64,000 nucleotides of DNA from Aestuariibius sp. HNIBRBA575 (GTDB taxonomy: Bacteria > Pseudomonadota > Alphaproteobacteria > Rhodobacterales > Rhodobacteraceae), in the NCBI RefSeq assembly GCF_040932005.1, contig NZ_CP162414.1, positions 1,267,501 to 1,331,500 of the forward strand. The letters are read 5' to 3'. Of this stretch, positions 44,847 to 53,591 are shown one piece after another; position 1 is the first letter of the stretch; every line of letters starts with the position of its first letter. The translations under genes were made by a program, and so were the position numbers. Below the pieces are notes generated by a model. It was not told the origin of the DNA. It searched no databases and saw only the letters and a list, made by a program, of their open reading frames with translations.

Positions 44847-45838
44847 TCAGCGGCCTCTCTGGAACCGGGGAATACGCCTGTATCAACAAAGTGTTTATAT
44901 TCAGGCACTTCGACCTGATAGGCCAAGGCGCGGCGCGAACATTCAGCGCAGGCACGCACCAAGGCGGCCAGATCACCGTCTTGCATCCATTCATCGACCA
45001 TCGGCTGAATAGCTGCGGTTTGGATTGATGAATCTTCGTTTGCGTTCAGGTCATATTTGCCGAAATAATCCTGATCAATCCGGTCTTTGTTTTTGGAATT
45101 CGCCGTGCCGCGCAGACGTTTCAGCAGGAAATCTTCGCGCGATTTGATCGCATAATGGTTCACCTGCGCCATCGAATAACCGAGGATGTCTTTGTTGGAC
45201 CGCCAGCCTTTGATCATCAATTTTTCGGTGACGTCTTTGCCATCGCCATTGACCCATTTGGCCATGTCGGGCGTGACATCTTTGTCTTTGAACATTTTGG
45301 GACGGTGCACACCGTAGAAATCGAATTTTCCGGGCCGGAACAAGGTTTTGAACCCCCAAACCAGACCGTTTTCAGGCTCTTCAAAGGTGGACCCGCGGGT
45401 AAACCGTTCGGTGACCAATTCATCGGACATATGCGCGTGACCACATGACCCCATAAGCCGCCAATTCACCGCAATGGCGTCGGCATCCGGGTTGGCATCG
45501 ATCAGCGCATCAATCGAATGATCGCCAATTTTCACGTTCAGAAATTCATCCGCATCGACAATCAGAACCCAATCGGCGGATTTGACCCAGTCCATTTTAC
45601 CGGCACGGCTATAGGCGGCCCGCTGGGGATCCATACGCGGGCCCAGTGGATTGTCATAATGTTTGATCAATCCCATCTGATCCAAACGGTTCAGGATCAG
45701 GTTGGTGCCATCGGTGCAATCATTTGAAAAGATGCAGAATTCTTCGATACCGATGCTTTTGTGATAGGCCAGCCATTCCAACAGGTAGGGGCCTTCGTTC
45801 TTCATAGTTGAGACGAGCACTTTGCGGCGGGGGGCCAT
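44843..45838 (-). CDS. Glycosyltransferase family 2-like protein (PF13704 type)
   Basis: A 331-residue cytoplasmic transferase. VLVSTMKNEGPYLLEWLAYHKSIG begins the nucleotide-sugar domain, FSNDCTDGT the second strand, and WVLIVDADEFLNVKIG holds the DxD-type metal site. HRPKMFKD and VNHYAIKSREDFLLKRLRG are typical of this group. ATG 45838 was chosen (AAAGGA 8 bp before it) over ATG 45847 and a spurious upstream frame. It is similar in order of motifs to its upstream neighbour, so the pair may be an old duplication. Confidence 0.85.
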   Translation of the reverse strand: MAPRRKVLVSTMKNEGPYLLEWLAYHKSIGIEEFCIFSNDCTDGTNLILNRLDQMGLIKHYDNPLGPRMDPQRAAYSRAGKMDWVKSADWVLIVDADEFLNVKIGDHSIDALIDANPDADAIAVNWRLMGSCGHAHMSDELVTERFTRGSTFEEPENGLVWGFKTLFRPGKFDFYGVHRPKMFKDKDVTPDMAKWVNGDGKDVTEKLMIKGWRSNKDILGYSMAQVNHYAIKSREDFLLKRLRGTANSKNKDRIDQDYFGKYDLNANEDSSIQTAAIQPMVDEWMQDGDLAALVRACAECSRRALAYQVEVPEYKHFVDTGVFPGSREAAE

Positions 45839-45839
45839 A

Positions 45840-47279
45840 TCAGGCATCCTTTGTTGGGGCAGGGGCTTTGGGCAGGAATCTGCCCGTGGCGGGATCTCGG
45901 GTTGGGTCGGAATTTGCGGGCTGGGATGCGGAAGGCACATCCCCCACTTGGGCTGCCAGTGCGATTTTTTGCGCCCGTTCCTGTTTCAGTGGCACGCCAA
46001 GCGCGGCTGCCTCTGGCGTGTTCATAAATGGATTGTCGTCCAAGCTGGCTTTGTTTTTGTCCTTTTTGGACATTTGATTGGCGTCCAGCTTTTCTTCTGG
46101 TTTTTCACCCGCAGCGGCCAGCAGGGCCTGCCGGGTTTCGCCCTTTTTGGCGGTTTGGGTCTGTGAAATCATCTTGGCGATGGTTTTGTCGGGCACGCCC
46201 TGGGCCTGCATTTCTTTGACCTTTTCCTGCCATTGCTTGGGCAGATGCTGAATGAACAGAACCTCATCCAGCTTATCCAGCGGGATTTTTGACGCGTCTT
46301 TTAGCTCATTCAGCCAATGTTCATATTCACCGGTCGCATGCAGTTTCTCCATGCGCGCCTCATGAAACGCCAAAGCTTGATCTTGTAGGCGGCGCATTTC
46401 TGGATCGGCCAGAATTTGTTCCATCTTTTTGCGGGTGCCACGGGCGTGGCGCAAAACATTGGTTTCTTCTTTTTCGTTGCGATCAAACAGCGCGAAATAG
46501 GCTTCGTTATATTTGTCGGGTTTGTTGTTCACATTACCCCGCACCCGGCGCAGCAAATAGGCCTCATAGGATTTGACCGCGTAATGGTTCAGCTCAACCA
46601 GATCATAGCCCAAGGTTGGTTTGGTCGAGCGCCATCCAGACAGGGAAAATTCATCGGGCATCGGATCGCCGGACCCGTTCAGCCACAATTGGTCAAACAT
46701 CCGTTTTGCGTTTTCCGGCAATTGCTTAGCTTTTTTGATATGCGGGCGGTGAATGCCCAATTTCATATCCTCATAGGGGCGGAACATGGTTTTCACACCC
46801 CATCCCTTTTTGAACATATCCGGCGCGCCGTGGGTGTAGTTTTCGATCACCAACCCCGGGTTCCAGGATGTCACATCATTGGCCCCAAAAAACCGCCACG
46901 TGATGGCAATGGCATCTGCCTTGTCATCCATGCGTTCCACCAGATCCTGAATGCGGCCACGCCCCACTTTGACCGACAAAAATTCGTCGGCATCCATGGT
47001 TAGTATCCATTCGCTGTCGGTGACCTCTGGGTTTTGGGTCGCCAGTGCCAGCGCATTTGGTTGGGGTTTTTTGTCTTCGGGCACGTCATTGCGAAAATGT
47101 TTGACCCAACCCAGCTCCTCTAGGCGGATCAGCATGTCATCGGTGCCGTCACCACAATCATTGGTGTAGACGCAGATATTGTCGAACCCGACATGTTTGT
47201 GAAACGCAACCCATTCCACCAGAGAATGACCTTCGTCTTTCATCATCGAAAGGATCGTGAACTTATGTTTGGGGCTCAT
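45840..47279 (-). CDS. Glycosyltransferase family 2-like protein with long C-terminal extension
   Basis: A 479-residue protein, first in the glycosyltransferase-sulfotransferase operon. The catalytic domain (residues 1-300) has FTILSMMKDEGHSLVEWVAFHK, YTNDCGDGTDDM, WILTMDADEFLSVKVG and LNHYAVKSYEAYLLRRVRGNV. The last 150-180 residues are a charged, partly coiled region ending in a Pro/Ala-rich tail, not present in the neighbour. The stop is next to the second transferase start, with only 1 bp between them. The promoter must lie in the 267-bp gap to sodB. Confidence 0.85.
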   Translation of the reverse strand: MSPKHKFTILSMMKDEGHSLVEWVAFHKHVGFDNICVYTNDCGDGTDDMLIRLEELGWVKHFRNDVPEDKKPQPNALALATQNPEVTDSEWILTMDADEFLSVKVGRGRIQDLVERMDDKADAIAITWRFFGANDVTSWNPGLVIENYTHGAPDMFKKGWGVKTMFRPYEDMKLGIHRPHIKKAKQLPENAKRMFDQLWLNGSGDPMPDEFSLSGWRSTKPTLGYDLVELNHYAVKSYEAYLLRRVRGNVNNKPDKYNEAYFALFDRNEKEETNVLRHARGTRKKMEQILADPEMRRLQDQALAFHEARMEKLHATGEYEHWLNELKDASKIPLDKLDEVLFIQHLPKQWQEKVKEMQAQGVPDKTIAKMISQTQTAKKGETRQALLAAAGEKPEEKLDANQMSKKDKNKASLDDNPFMNTPEAAALGVPLKQERAQKIALAAQVGDVPSASQPANSDPTRDPATGRFLPKAPAPTKDA

Positions 47280-47546
47280 GCCACACCTGTTTTTGCCTGT
47301 CGCGACTGGACCACAAAACCGATTAAGACCCGGTTAGTTTCCAATATTTTACAGTTCATTGTCGCTGTTTTAGCAACAATAGAAACATACGCGACAAAGG
47401 TCCAGTTTCACGGGGAAATCAACGCAGGTTTGTGCAGGAAAGCCCGGACCGTGGGATAGAAACATCATTTCAGACGTAAAACGGGCTTGACCCCGCGCGG
47501 TCTTGGGCTTTGTTAAGCGCAGAACAAATCAATCAGGAGAGTAACC

Positions 47547-48146
47547 ATGGCTTTTGAGCTTCCCGATCTTCCTTATGCCCATGATGCGCTGGCTGCCAAA
47601 GGCATGTCCGCTGAAACCATGGAATTCCACCACGATCTGCATCACAATGCCTATGTCACCAACGGCAATGCCGCCATCGCCGGCACCGAATGGGATGGCA
47701 AATCCCTAGAAGAGATCATCGTCGGCACATATGACGCCAATTCCGTGGCGCAAAACGGCATCTTTAACAACATTTCGCAGCTGTGGAACCACAACCAGTT
47801 TTGGGAAATGATGGGGCCGGGCGACAATGCGATGCCAACAGAGCTTGAAAAAGCTTTGGTCGAAAACTTTGGGTCCGTCGCGGATTTCAAAACTGCGTTT
47901 TCTGCGGCTGGTGCGGGTCAGTTCGGGTCTGGTTGGGCTTGGCTGGTGAAAAACGCCGACGGTTCGTTGGCTGTGACCAAAACCGAAAACGGCGTGAACC
48001 CGTTGTGCTTTGGTCAAACTGCGCTGTTGGGCTGTGATGTTTGGGAACATTCCTACTACATCGATTTCCGTAACAAACGTCCTGTTTACCTGACCAACTT
48101 CTTGGACAATCTGGTTAACTGGGAAAATGTTGCATCCCGGATGTAA
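47547..48146 (+). CDS. sodB: Superoxide dismutase, Fe/Mn family
   Basis: A 199-residue enzyme that converts superoxide to H2O2 and O2. The metal ligands are visible: H28 in MEFHHDLHH, H in NHNQFW, and D and H in DVWEHSYY. The sequence around the last ligands (LLGCDVWEHSYYIDF) is of the SodB type, but metal choice (Fe or Mn) cannot be settled by eye. ATG follows AGGAGAGTAACC. A clear terminator follows it. Confidence 0.95.
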   Translation: MAFELPDLPYAHDALAAKGMSAETMEFHHDLHHNAYVTNGNAAIAGTEWDGKSLEEIIVGTYDANSVAQNGIFNNISQLWNHNQFWEMMGPGDNAMPTELEKALVENFGSVADFKTAFSAAGAGQFGSGWAWLVKNADGSLAVTKTENGVNPLCFGQTALLGCDVWEHSYYIDFRNKRPVYLTNFLDNLVNWENVASRM

Positions 48147-48166
48147 TCGACCCTGAAGGATCGATT

Positions 48167-48196
48167 GAAACGGCGTCCTTTGGGGCGCCGTTTTTG
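48167..48196 (+). terminator. Rho-independent terminator after sodB
   Basis: ACGGCG and CGCCGT form the stem (48170-48175, 48186-48191) with TCC/GGG inner pairs, followed directly by TTTTTG on the plus strand. It starts 20 bp after the sodB stop and ends 7 bp before the stop of the convergent lysozyme-like gene. Confidence 0.85.
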
Positions 48197-48202
48197 TTTG
48201 GA

Positions 48203-48958
48203 CTAGCCGGGAAATATTTCGCTCATCTGCGCGTCAAAACTGGCCCAGCTGATCGATGCGGCATTGCCTGCATAGCCGTGATAGTGGGATCGCCCGGTCG
48301 AATTGGGCAGCCCCGCCCAGATTTTCGCCAGATTGTTCATAAATTCATGTCGGCCCAAATCGCCGCGATTGGCGGCGTGAAATCCCGCCTCTGCCAATAG
48401 GATATCGGCCAGTTGATCCTGCACATGCGGACTAAAACGGGTGCTGGGCGGAAGGCCCAATTCATTCACCAACCGTCGCAACGTTGCCGGGATAAATTGA
48501 TACCGACCAATGGCATGAGGTTGCCCCGGTGTGTCGTCAATCCATTGATAAATTTCACCAATTGTCATGTTGGTTGGCCGATCAGCGGGGCGGCGTGTTG
48601 CCCCGTGTTGGACCGCATCATACCCGTTTCGCCGGGATTCAGCCTGACCGATGATATGACGCAACCGCTGCACTGCGGATGAATTAAGGCCGATCGGCAT
48701 CGCCGCACTGGCCAATTCAATCCGATCTGGGCTGGGCGCAAATAAACTGTTGCCACTGCGCCCGGCAAACAGGCTGGGCGCGCGTTGTAGACCCGTGTCA
48801 GAGGGGGCGGCGTTTGCTCCGATCTGCACCAAAGCAGAGCGATGCGACGCAAAGGTATTGTCTTGCAGCAGGCTCACAGCCTCAGCCGAGCAGGCATAGG
48901 GCGCCATCACACTAAAACAGAATACGGCCACATCCTGCAGCCATCGGGAAAAGGGCAT
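48203..48958 (-). CDS. Exported lysozyme-like muramidase (lambda-lysozyme / GH104-like)
   Basis: A 251-residue protein with an N-terminal hydrophobic signal (FSRWLQDVAVFCFSVMAPYACSAEA). After a low-complexity linker, the last 130 residues resemble the lambda R lysozyme: E in IGQAESRRNGYDAVQHGA as possible catalytic acid, MTIGEIYQWI, HAIGRYQFIPATLRRL, RFSPHVQDQLADILL and NLAKIWAGLP. It would cut peptidoglycan glycan strands. ATG 48958 with GAGGTCAGA upstream was used; the open frame before it lacks features. No phage genes are near, so this is a domesticated or cell-wall-remodelling enzyme. Confidence 0.7.
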   Translation of the reverse strand: MPFSRWLQDVAVFCFSVMAPYACSAEAVSLLQDNTFASHRSALVQIGANAAPSDTGLQRAPSLFAGRSGNSLFAPSPDRIELASAAMPIGLNSSAVQRLRHIIGQAESRRNGYDAVQHGATRRPADRPTNMTIGEIYQWIDDTPGQPHAIGRYQFIPATLRRLVNELGLPPSTRFSPHVQDQLADILLAEAGFHAANRGDLGRHEFMNNLAKIWAGLPNSTGRSHYHGYAGNAASISWASFDAQMSEIFPG

Positions 48959-49157
48959 TCTGACCTCATTTACATTCACGATCTGAGGCAGAGATTGTGG
49001 TAAATTTCTTGATATTTCGTTGCGCCGCATTGTGAATTTCTGCCGGCAGTCCAAAGTCGGCGATTTGGGGTGCGCACCGGATGGACAAGTGTGCACACAT
49101 ATGAAACGGTCGTTCAATTGACAGCGTTTGAGCTATCGATCCAATCTGGAAAAAACA

Positions 49158-50027
49158 ATGAACGAACCGATCAAAGGCATCGCAGCCATGGGGCTGGCCT
49201 GTGTCATCTGGGGCCTGTCGCCCTTGTTTTATGCGTTGCTGAAACATATGCCGCCCATGGATATTTTGGCCCATCGGACGGTGTGGTCTTTGGTCTTTTT
49301 TCTGATTGTTTTGCTGCTGCAGCGCCGGGTGCGTGCGTTGTTTTCTGCGTTAAAACCGGGGCGATCCCTGTGGATGATCGCAGCGGCCTCTATCCTGATT
49401 TCTGTGAATTGGTTTGGGTTTATCTATTCGATTCAGGTCGGTCGCGCACTCGAAGCATCATTAGGGTATTACATATTCCCACTGGCCGCGGTGGCGCTGG
49501 GACGGCTTGTGCTGGGTGAATTATTATCGTTTTTCCAATGGGTTGCTGTTGGCATCGCGGTCCTTGCCGTGATCGTTTTGACCGTCGGATTGGGGGTCGC
49601 GCCATGGATTGCACTTCATTTGGCAATCACTTTTGGGCTTTATGGATTGTTGAAAAAGCAGCTGGAAATAGGGCCAATGGTGTCCGTCGCCGCCGAAGTG
49701 GCACTGCTCTTGCCTCTGGCGGTTTTTTGGTTGTTGGGCTGGGGGCAATCGGGGGGTGTGGACCCCACGACATTTGGGCTTTTGGTTTTGTCTGGTCCGT
49801 TGACAGGGGGGCCATTGATGTTGATGTCCTTTGCCGCCAAACGGGTGCGCCTGTCGACCATTGGCGTTGTGCAATACCTTAATCCAACGCTACAATTTGC
49901 CTGTGCGGCGATTGTGTTTGCCGAAACGATCACGCGCTGGCACATGATCGCATTCCCGATGATCTGGCTGGCCCTGGCGATCTATTCCGGCGCGACCGTG
50001 ATCCAGGATCGACGCAACCGCGCCTAG
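49158..50027 (+). CDS. rarD: RarD-type EamA-family transporter
   Basis: A 289-residue inner-membrane protein with about ten hydrophobic segments. GLACVIWGLSPLFYALLKHMPPMDILAHRTVWSL at the N-terminus is the RarD signature; EASLGYYIFPL and FAAKRVRLSTIGVVQYLNPTLQF follow. RarD proteins are drug/metabolite transporters with poorly defined substrates. ATG 49158 (CTGGAAAAAA upstream) replaces the in-frame ATG 49128. The stop overlaps the LOG gene's stop. Confidence 0.9.
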   Translation: MNEPIKGIAAMGLACVIWGLSPLFYALLKHMPPMDILAHRTVWSLVFFLIVLLLQRRVRALFSALKPGRSLWMIAAASILISVNWFGFIYSIQVGRALEASLGYYIFPLAAVALGRLVLGELLSFFQWVAVGIAVLAVIVLTVGLGVAPWIALHLAITFGLYGLLKKQLEIGPMVSVAAEVALLLPLAVFWLLGWGQSGGVDPTTFGLLVLSGPLTGGPLMLMSFAAKRVRLSTIGVVQYLNPTLQFACAAIVFAETITRWHMIAFPMIWLALAIYSGATVIQDRRNRA

Positions 50028-50584
50028 GCGTCTAACTGGGTTTTCAATTCTGTCGTCAGGGTCGCAACATCTGGCACAGATGTGACAAAATCCAAAATAG
50101 AAGCCTCAGCGAAGCCCTGATCAATGACGTGATCCATCAAGGCAAACAGCGGATCCCAATACCCATTGGTGTTCAGCACCATAATCGGTTTGTCGTGCAA
50201 TCCCAGTTGCCGCCACGTGAGGATCTCAAAAAACTCATCCAATGATCCGGCCCCGCCGGGCAGAACCACAATCGCATCCGCGTTCATATACATGACCTTT
50301 TTGCGCTCATGCATGTTTTCGGTGACGATAAATGTGTCCAGATCGGTTTTCCCGACTTCCCATTTTTTCAAATGTTCCGGGATCACCCCAAAGGTTGCCG
50401 CCCCAGCCGATTGCGCCGCATTGGCCACAGCCCCCATCAGCCCAACGTCTCCGGCGCCATAGACCAATCGCCAGCTCTGGGCGGCCAGCATTGCACCGAC
50501 GGCTTTGGCATCCGCCTCATAAGTGGGATCAACCCCACTACGTGAGCCACAATAGACACAAATCGAAAGGAATTTAGGGGACAT
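50024..50584 (-). CDS. LOG family protein (nucleoside 5'-monophosphate phosphoribohydrolase)
   Basis: A 186-residue Rossmann-like enzyme. ICVYCGSRSG at the N-terminus, LVYGAGDVGLMGAVANAA and VVLPGGAGSLDEFFEILTWRQLG (the PGGxGTxxE motif with S for T) define the family, members of which release a base from nucleotide monophosphates, including cytokinins. ATG 50584 with GAGAG upstream is the start; the very long open frame beyond it to 51544 is antisense to the LysM gene and not coding. Confidence 0.9.
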   Translation of the reverse strand: MSPKFLSICVYCGSRSGVDPTYEADAKAVGAMLAAQSWRLVYGAGDVGLMGAVANAAQSAGAATFGVIPEHLKKWEVGKTDLDTFIVTENMHERKKVMYMNADAIVVLPGGAGSLDEFFEILTWRQLGLHDKPIMVLNTNGYWDPLFALMDHVIDQGFAEASILDFVTSVPDVATLTTELKTQLDA

Positions 50585-50728
50585 GGTCACTCTCTGTGCT
50601 AGGAACGCATTGGTGTTTTGACCGCTCATACCCTGATTGTTAGGATCGCTCAACTTGGATGAGGTGTCATTTTCCATCAAAGGCTGGGGAGCCGGGAAAT
50701 CACACATGGGGAAAAAGACAGGGATGGC

Positions 50729-52237
50729 ATGGCGCATAATGTAATCTGGCAATATCTGGCGGGGGGCGTATTGGCAGGGGGGGCTGTGGTCGCAACCGTG
50801 GCATTTATCGGCGCACCTGACCCAAGCGGTCCGGCACCCGAAGATCAGGCCGCGGGTGAGCCGGCGCAGATGCCGGTAGAAACGGATAGCGGGTCCAACA
50901 CTGAAACCGCTGTCATCGCAGCGACCGTGCAAGAGAACGCAGCGCCGCCCGTCGCACAAGAAGAGCCAGAAACCAGCCCGCCGGAGCCGACACCTGTCGC
51001 GCCTGAAATTGTGGCCCCGCAATTTACGACAATCCGGATAGAACCAGACGGCAATTCCATCATTGCCGGGTCCGCGACGCCGGATCAGGACGTGGCCATT
51101 TTGGTCGCACGCCAGGAAATTGCCCGGATTTCTGCGGATGCAAATGGTCAGTTTGTGGCCTTGTTTGACATTTCCCCATCCGACCAACCCCGAGGCATGC
51201 AATTGCTGACCGATCCGGACGGGGCTGCGGTGTTGTCCGCAGAAATTTATCTGATCGAACCGTTTGGTGTCACACCGCCGCCAATTGAGCCACAGACAGA
51301 GGCAACCGATCAGAATTCCGAACAGGTCGCAGCTGCGACCATCACGGATGATGCTGATGAACCCGAGGTGAGCAATGCCACAGAAGAGCCTGAAATAATT
51401 ACGGAAATGGCGGATGATGTTGCCGCAGACGTCACTGAACCTGATGGGGACATCGCCACGATCACGGAACCTGAAACACCTGTCATAGCCGACCAACAAC
51501 TGGCCGCTATTGTTCCAAATGCCGATCCCCCTGAGCCTGCTCAACCTGCGGTGTCACCGGATCTGGATCAATCTGAGGACCAGCAGGTTGCAGAACCTAC
51601 GACAGAGACCGAGATCGTCCAAAACGTGCCCCCCGAAACAGAGGTGGATACCGCCCCTGACCCCGTGACTGAACCAGATGCGCCTGCGATATTGGCCGCG
51701 GATGCGGACGGGGTGCGTGTTGTGCAACCCAGCGGTGCCAGCCCTGATGTCATGTCAAATGTTGCTTTAGATACAATCACTTATGACCCATCAGGCGACG
51801 TGTCACTAGCGGGGCGTGCCCAGAGCGAAGGCTTTGTTCAGGTCTATTTGGACAATACCCCCATCACCACATCCCGCATCAATCAGGACGGTCGCTGGCG
51901 CACGGACTTGCCCCAAGTGGATACCGGCGTTTACACGTTGCGCGTCGATGAAATCGCCATAGACGGGACCGTGGTCAGCCGGATTGAAACACCGTTTAAA
52001 CGCGAAGAGGCCGAAACCGTCGCCGAAGTGATGGCCCAAGACGTGCAAAACGAGGATTTTCAGGTGGCGGTGCGCACCGTTCAACCCGGCAATACGCTCT
52101 GGGCGATTGCACGGGATCAATATGGGGACGGCGTCATGTATGTGCATGTCTTTGAGGCAAATCGCGATCTTATAAGGGACGCCGATTTAATCTATCCAGG
52201 GCAGATTTTCCGCTTGCCTGAAATGGATGATAAGTGA
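50729..52237 (+). CDS. LysM-domain envelope protein with acidic Pro/Glu-rich linker
   Basis: A 502-residue protein. A hydrophobic segment at residues 7-28 (anchor or signal) is followed by a Pro/Glu/Thr-rich region with two Ig-like or carboxypeptidase-regulatory-like parts (FTTIRIEPDGNSIIAGSATP near 105; VSLAGRAQSEGFVQVYLDN near 355). A C-terminal LysM domain comes last: VQPGNTLWAIARDQYGDGVMYVHVFEANRDLI, ending YPGQIFRLP. LysM binds peptidoglycan. The middle (160-320) is low complexity. The start is ATG 50729. Confidence 0.85.
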   Translation: MAHNVIWQYLAGGVLAGGAVVATVAFIGAPDPSGPAPEDQAAGEPAQMPVETDSGSNTETAVIAATVQENAAPPVAQEEPETSPPEPTPVAPEIVAPQFTTIRIEPDGNSIIAGSATPDQDVAILVARQEIARISADANGQFVALFDISPSDQPRGMQLLTDPDGAAVLSAEIYLIEPFGVTPPPIEPQTEATDQNSEQVAAATITDDADEPEVSNATEEPEIITEMADDVAADVTEPDGDIATITEPETPVIADQQLAAIVPNADPPEPAQPAVSPDLDQSEDQQVAEPTTETEIVQNVPPETEVDTAPDPVTEPDAPAILAADADGVRVVQPSGASPDVMSNVALDTITYDPSGDVSLAGRAQSEGFVQVYLDNTPITTSRINQDGRWRTDLPQVDTGVYTLRVDEIAIDGTVVSRIETPFKREEAETVAEVMAQDVQNEDFQVAVRTVQPGNTLWAIARDQYGDGVMYVHVFEANRDLIRDADLIYPGQIFRLPEMDDK

Positions 52238-52302
52238 TTTGACGGGGTTCAAAGTCCACCCATTCACGGGATGGATCAACCCCAACGTAAAAGGTGCCGA
52301 TT

Positions 52303-53502
52303 GTGAAAAAACTCTTAGCTATTGCCCTGTCATTTGGCGTGTCCTGTACAGAAGTTCCCCCCACATTCGCACAAGAAGATTGCATTCAGATCGGCACGGA
52401 ATGCTTTGATTCTGATGCAAAATTTGCGCGCATCAAACTAACCGATCAATCGATGTCCCTAGACAATCTGGCGCAATTGGAACAGGTCGAACATCTGACA
52501 TTGCAATGGCAGGGAACGCTTGGGAATGGTGTCGATCTGTCACCGCTTGGTGATCTGAAACGTTTGATCAGTGTGACCTTTGATGGCGCTGATCAACTCG
52601 ATTTTTCCAGTTTGGATGGCATGGCTGCGCAAAACATTATTTTGTCAGGCGTCGCAACGTTGAATGCGTCACAATTGGGCGACATCGATGGGCTGCGAAA
52701 TCTAAGCCTGATGAACATTGACACCATTGACGGCCTGCAACTTGCGACATTGCCAAACCTAGAGGCGCTGACGCTGATCAATATGCCGCTGGACAATTTG
52801 CAAGGCGTTGAACAGATGCGCAACCTAACGGGGTTTGCGCTTGGCGGGACACAGGTGACGGACCTGTCACCTTTGGCGGGTTTGGACATTCGTCAATTGA
52901 CCCTGCGCGGTGAGGGGCTCTTGGATTTGTCGCCCTTGTCCCAAGCGACAAATTTGACCCATCTGACATTGAATTCCAGCCAATTTCAAAGCCTTAACGG
53001 GCTAAACCCCGGCGCGTCACTGGTGATGTTTTCAGCCCAAAACGCACAATTGACTGACATTCAGGCATTGTCAGGCGCGACCAATCTGGAACGGTTCAAT
53101 GTAAAAGGCGCGATGATCCGGGACATCAACCCATTGTCCGGATTACGCCACATGCAGGAAATGGACCTGCGGGAAACGGCGATCTCCGATATATCGGCAT
53201 TGCGTCACATGACCCGGCTCGAAAAATTGTGGATCACAGACAGCCAAGTCGCTGATCTGGAACCGCTTTCTGGTTTGGATAAGGTCGAAATGCTGAGCAT
53301 GTCTCGTATCCCAGCAACCGATATATCCCCACTGGCACAGATGAAGTCGGTCGAAGTTTTGTGGGTAAATGACCATAATATCAATGACCTATCGCCGTTA
53401 CTGGACATGCCTGCCTTAACGGCGGTGCGGATTGACGACGAACAATTGGTGATGCGGGCAGGATTACCGGCCTATCTAGACGCGCGTTCTGTGCAAGAAT
53501 GA
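52303..53502 (+). CDS. Secreted leucine-rich-repeat protein
   Basis: A 399-residue protein with a signal peptide (MKKLLAIALSFGVSCTEVPPTFA). It then has about fourteen LRR units of 21-24 residues with the pattern L..L..L..L.L....D.SPL..L, for example LTDIQALSGATNLERFNVKGAMIRDINPLSGL. Internalin-type LRRs bind proteins. GTG 52303 (AAAAGG 8 bp upstream) was chosen; GTG 52294 is the alternative. Two Cys flank the first residues after the signal (DCIQIGTEC). Its partner is unknown; it sits between the LysM protein and an ABC exporter. Confidence 0.83.
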   Translation: MKKLLAIALSFGVSCTEVPPTFAQEDCIQIGTECFDSDAKFARIKLTDQSMSLDNLAQLEQVEHLTLQWQGTLGNGVDLSPLGDLKRLISVTFDGADQLDFSSLDGMAAQNIILSGVATLNASQLGDIDGLRNLSLMNIDTIDGLQLATLPNLEALTLINMPLDNLQGVEQMRNLTGFALGGTQVTDLSPLAGLDIRQLTLRGEGLLDLSPLSQATNLTHLTLNSSQFQSLNGLNPGASLVMFSAQNAQLTDIQALSGATNLERFNVKGAMIRDINPLSGLRHMQEMDLRETAISDISALRHMTRLEKLWITDSQVADLEPLSGLDKVEMLSMSRIPATDISPLAQMKSVEVLWVNDHNINDLSPLLDMPALTAVRIDDEQLVMRAGLPAYLDARSVQE

Positions 53503-53591
53503 AGGTTCAGACCTGCATTTCCAGCGGCTATGTTCGCTGGTGCTTTGATTGGGGCTGGTTTATGTAATTGGTTCCCCTTTCAGGAGCTTTC

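Noticed and set aside
48203..48958. The lysozyme-like gene as a prophage remnant.
   Set aside because: No holin, integrase, structural phage genes or attachment repeats are nearby.
50585..51544. Long upstream extension of the LOG frame, antisense to the LysM gene.
   Set aside because: Cys/Arg-rich translation with no domain; explained by codon bias of the opposite gene.
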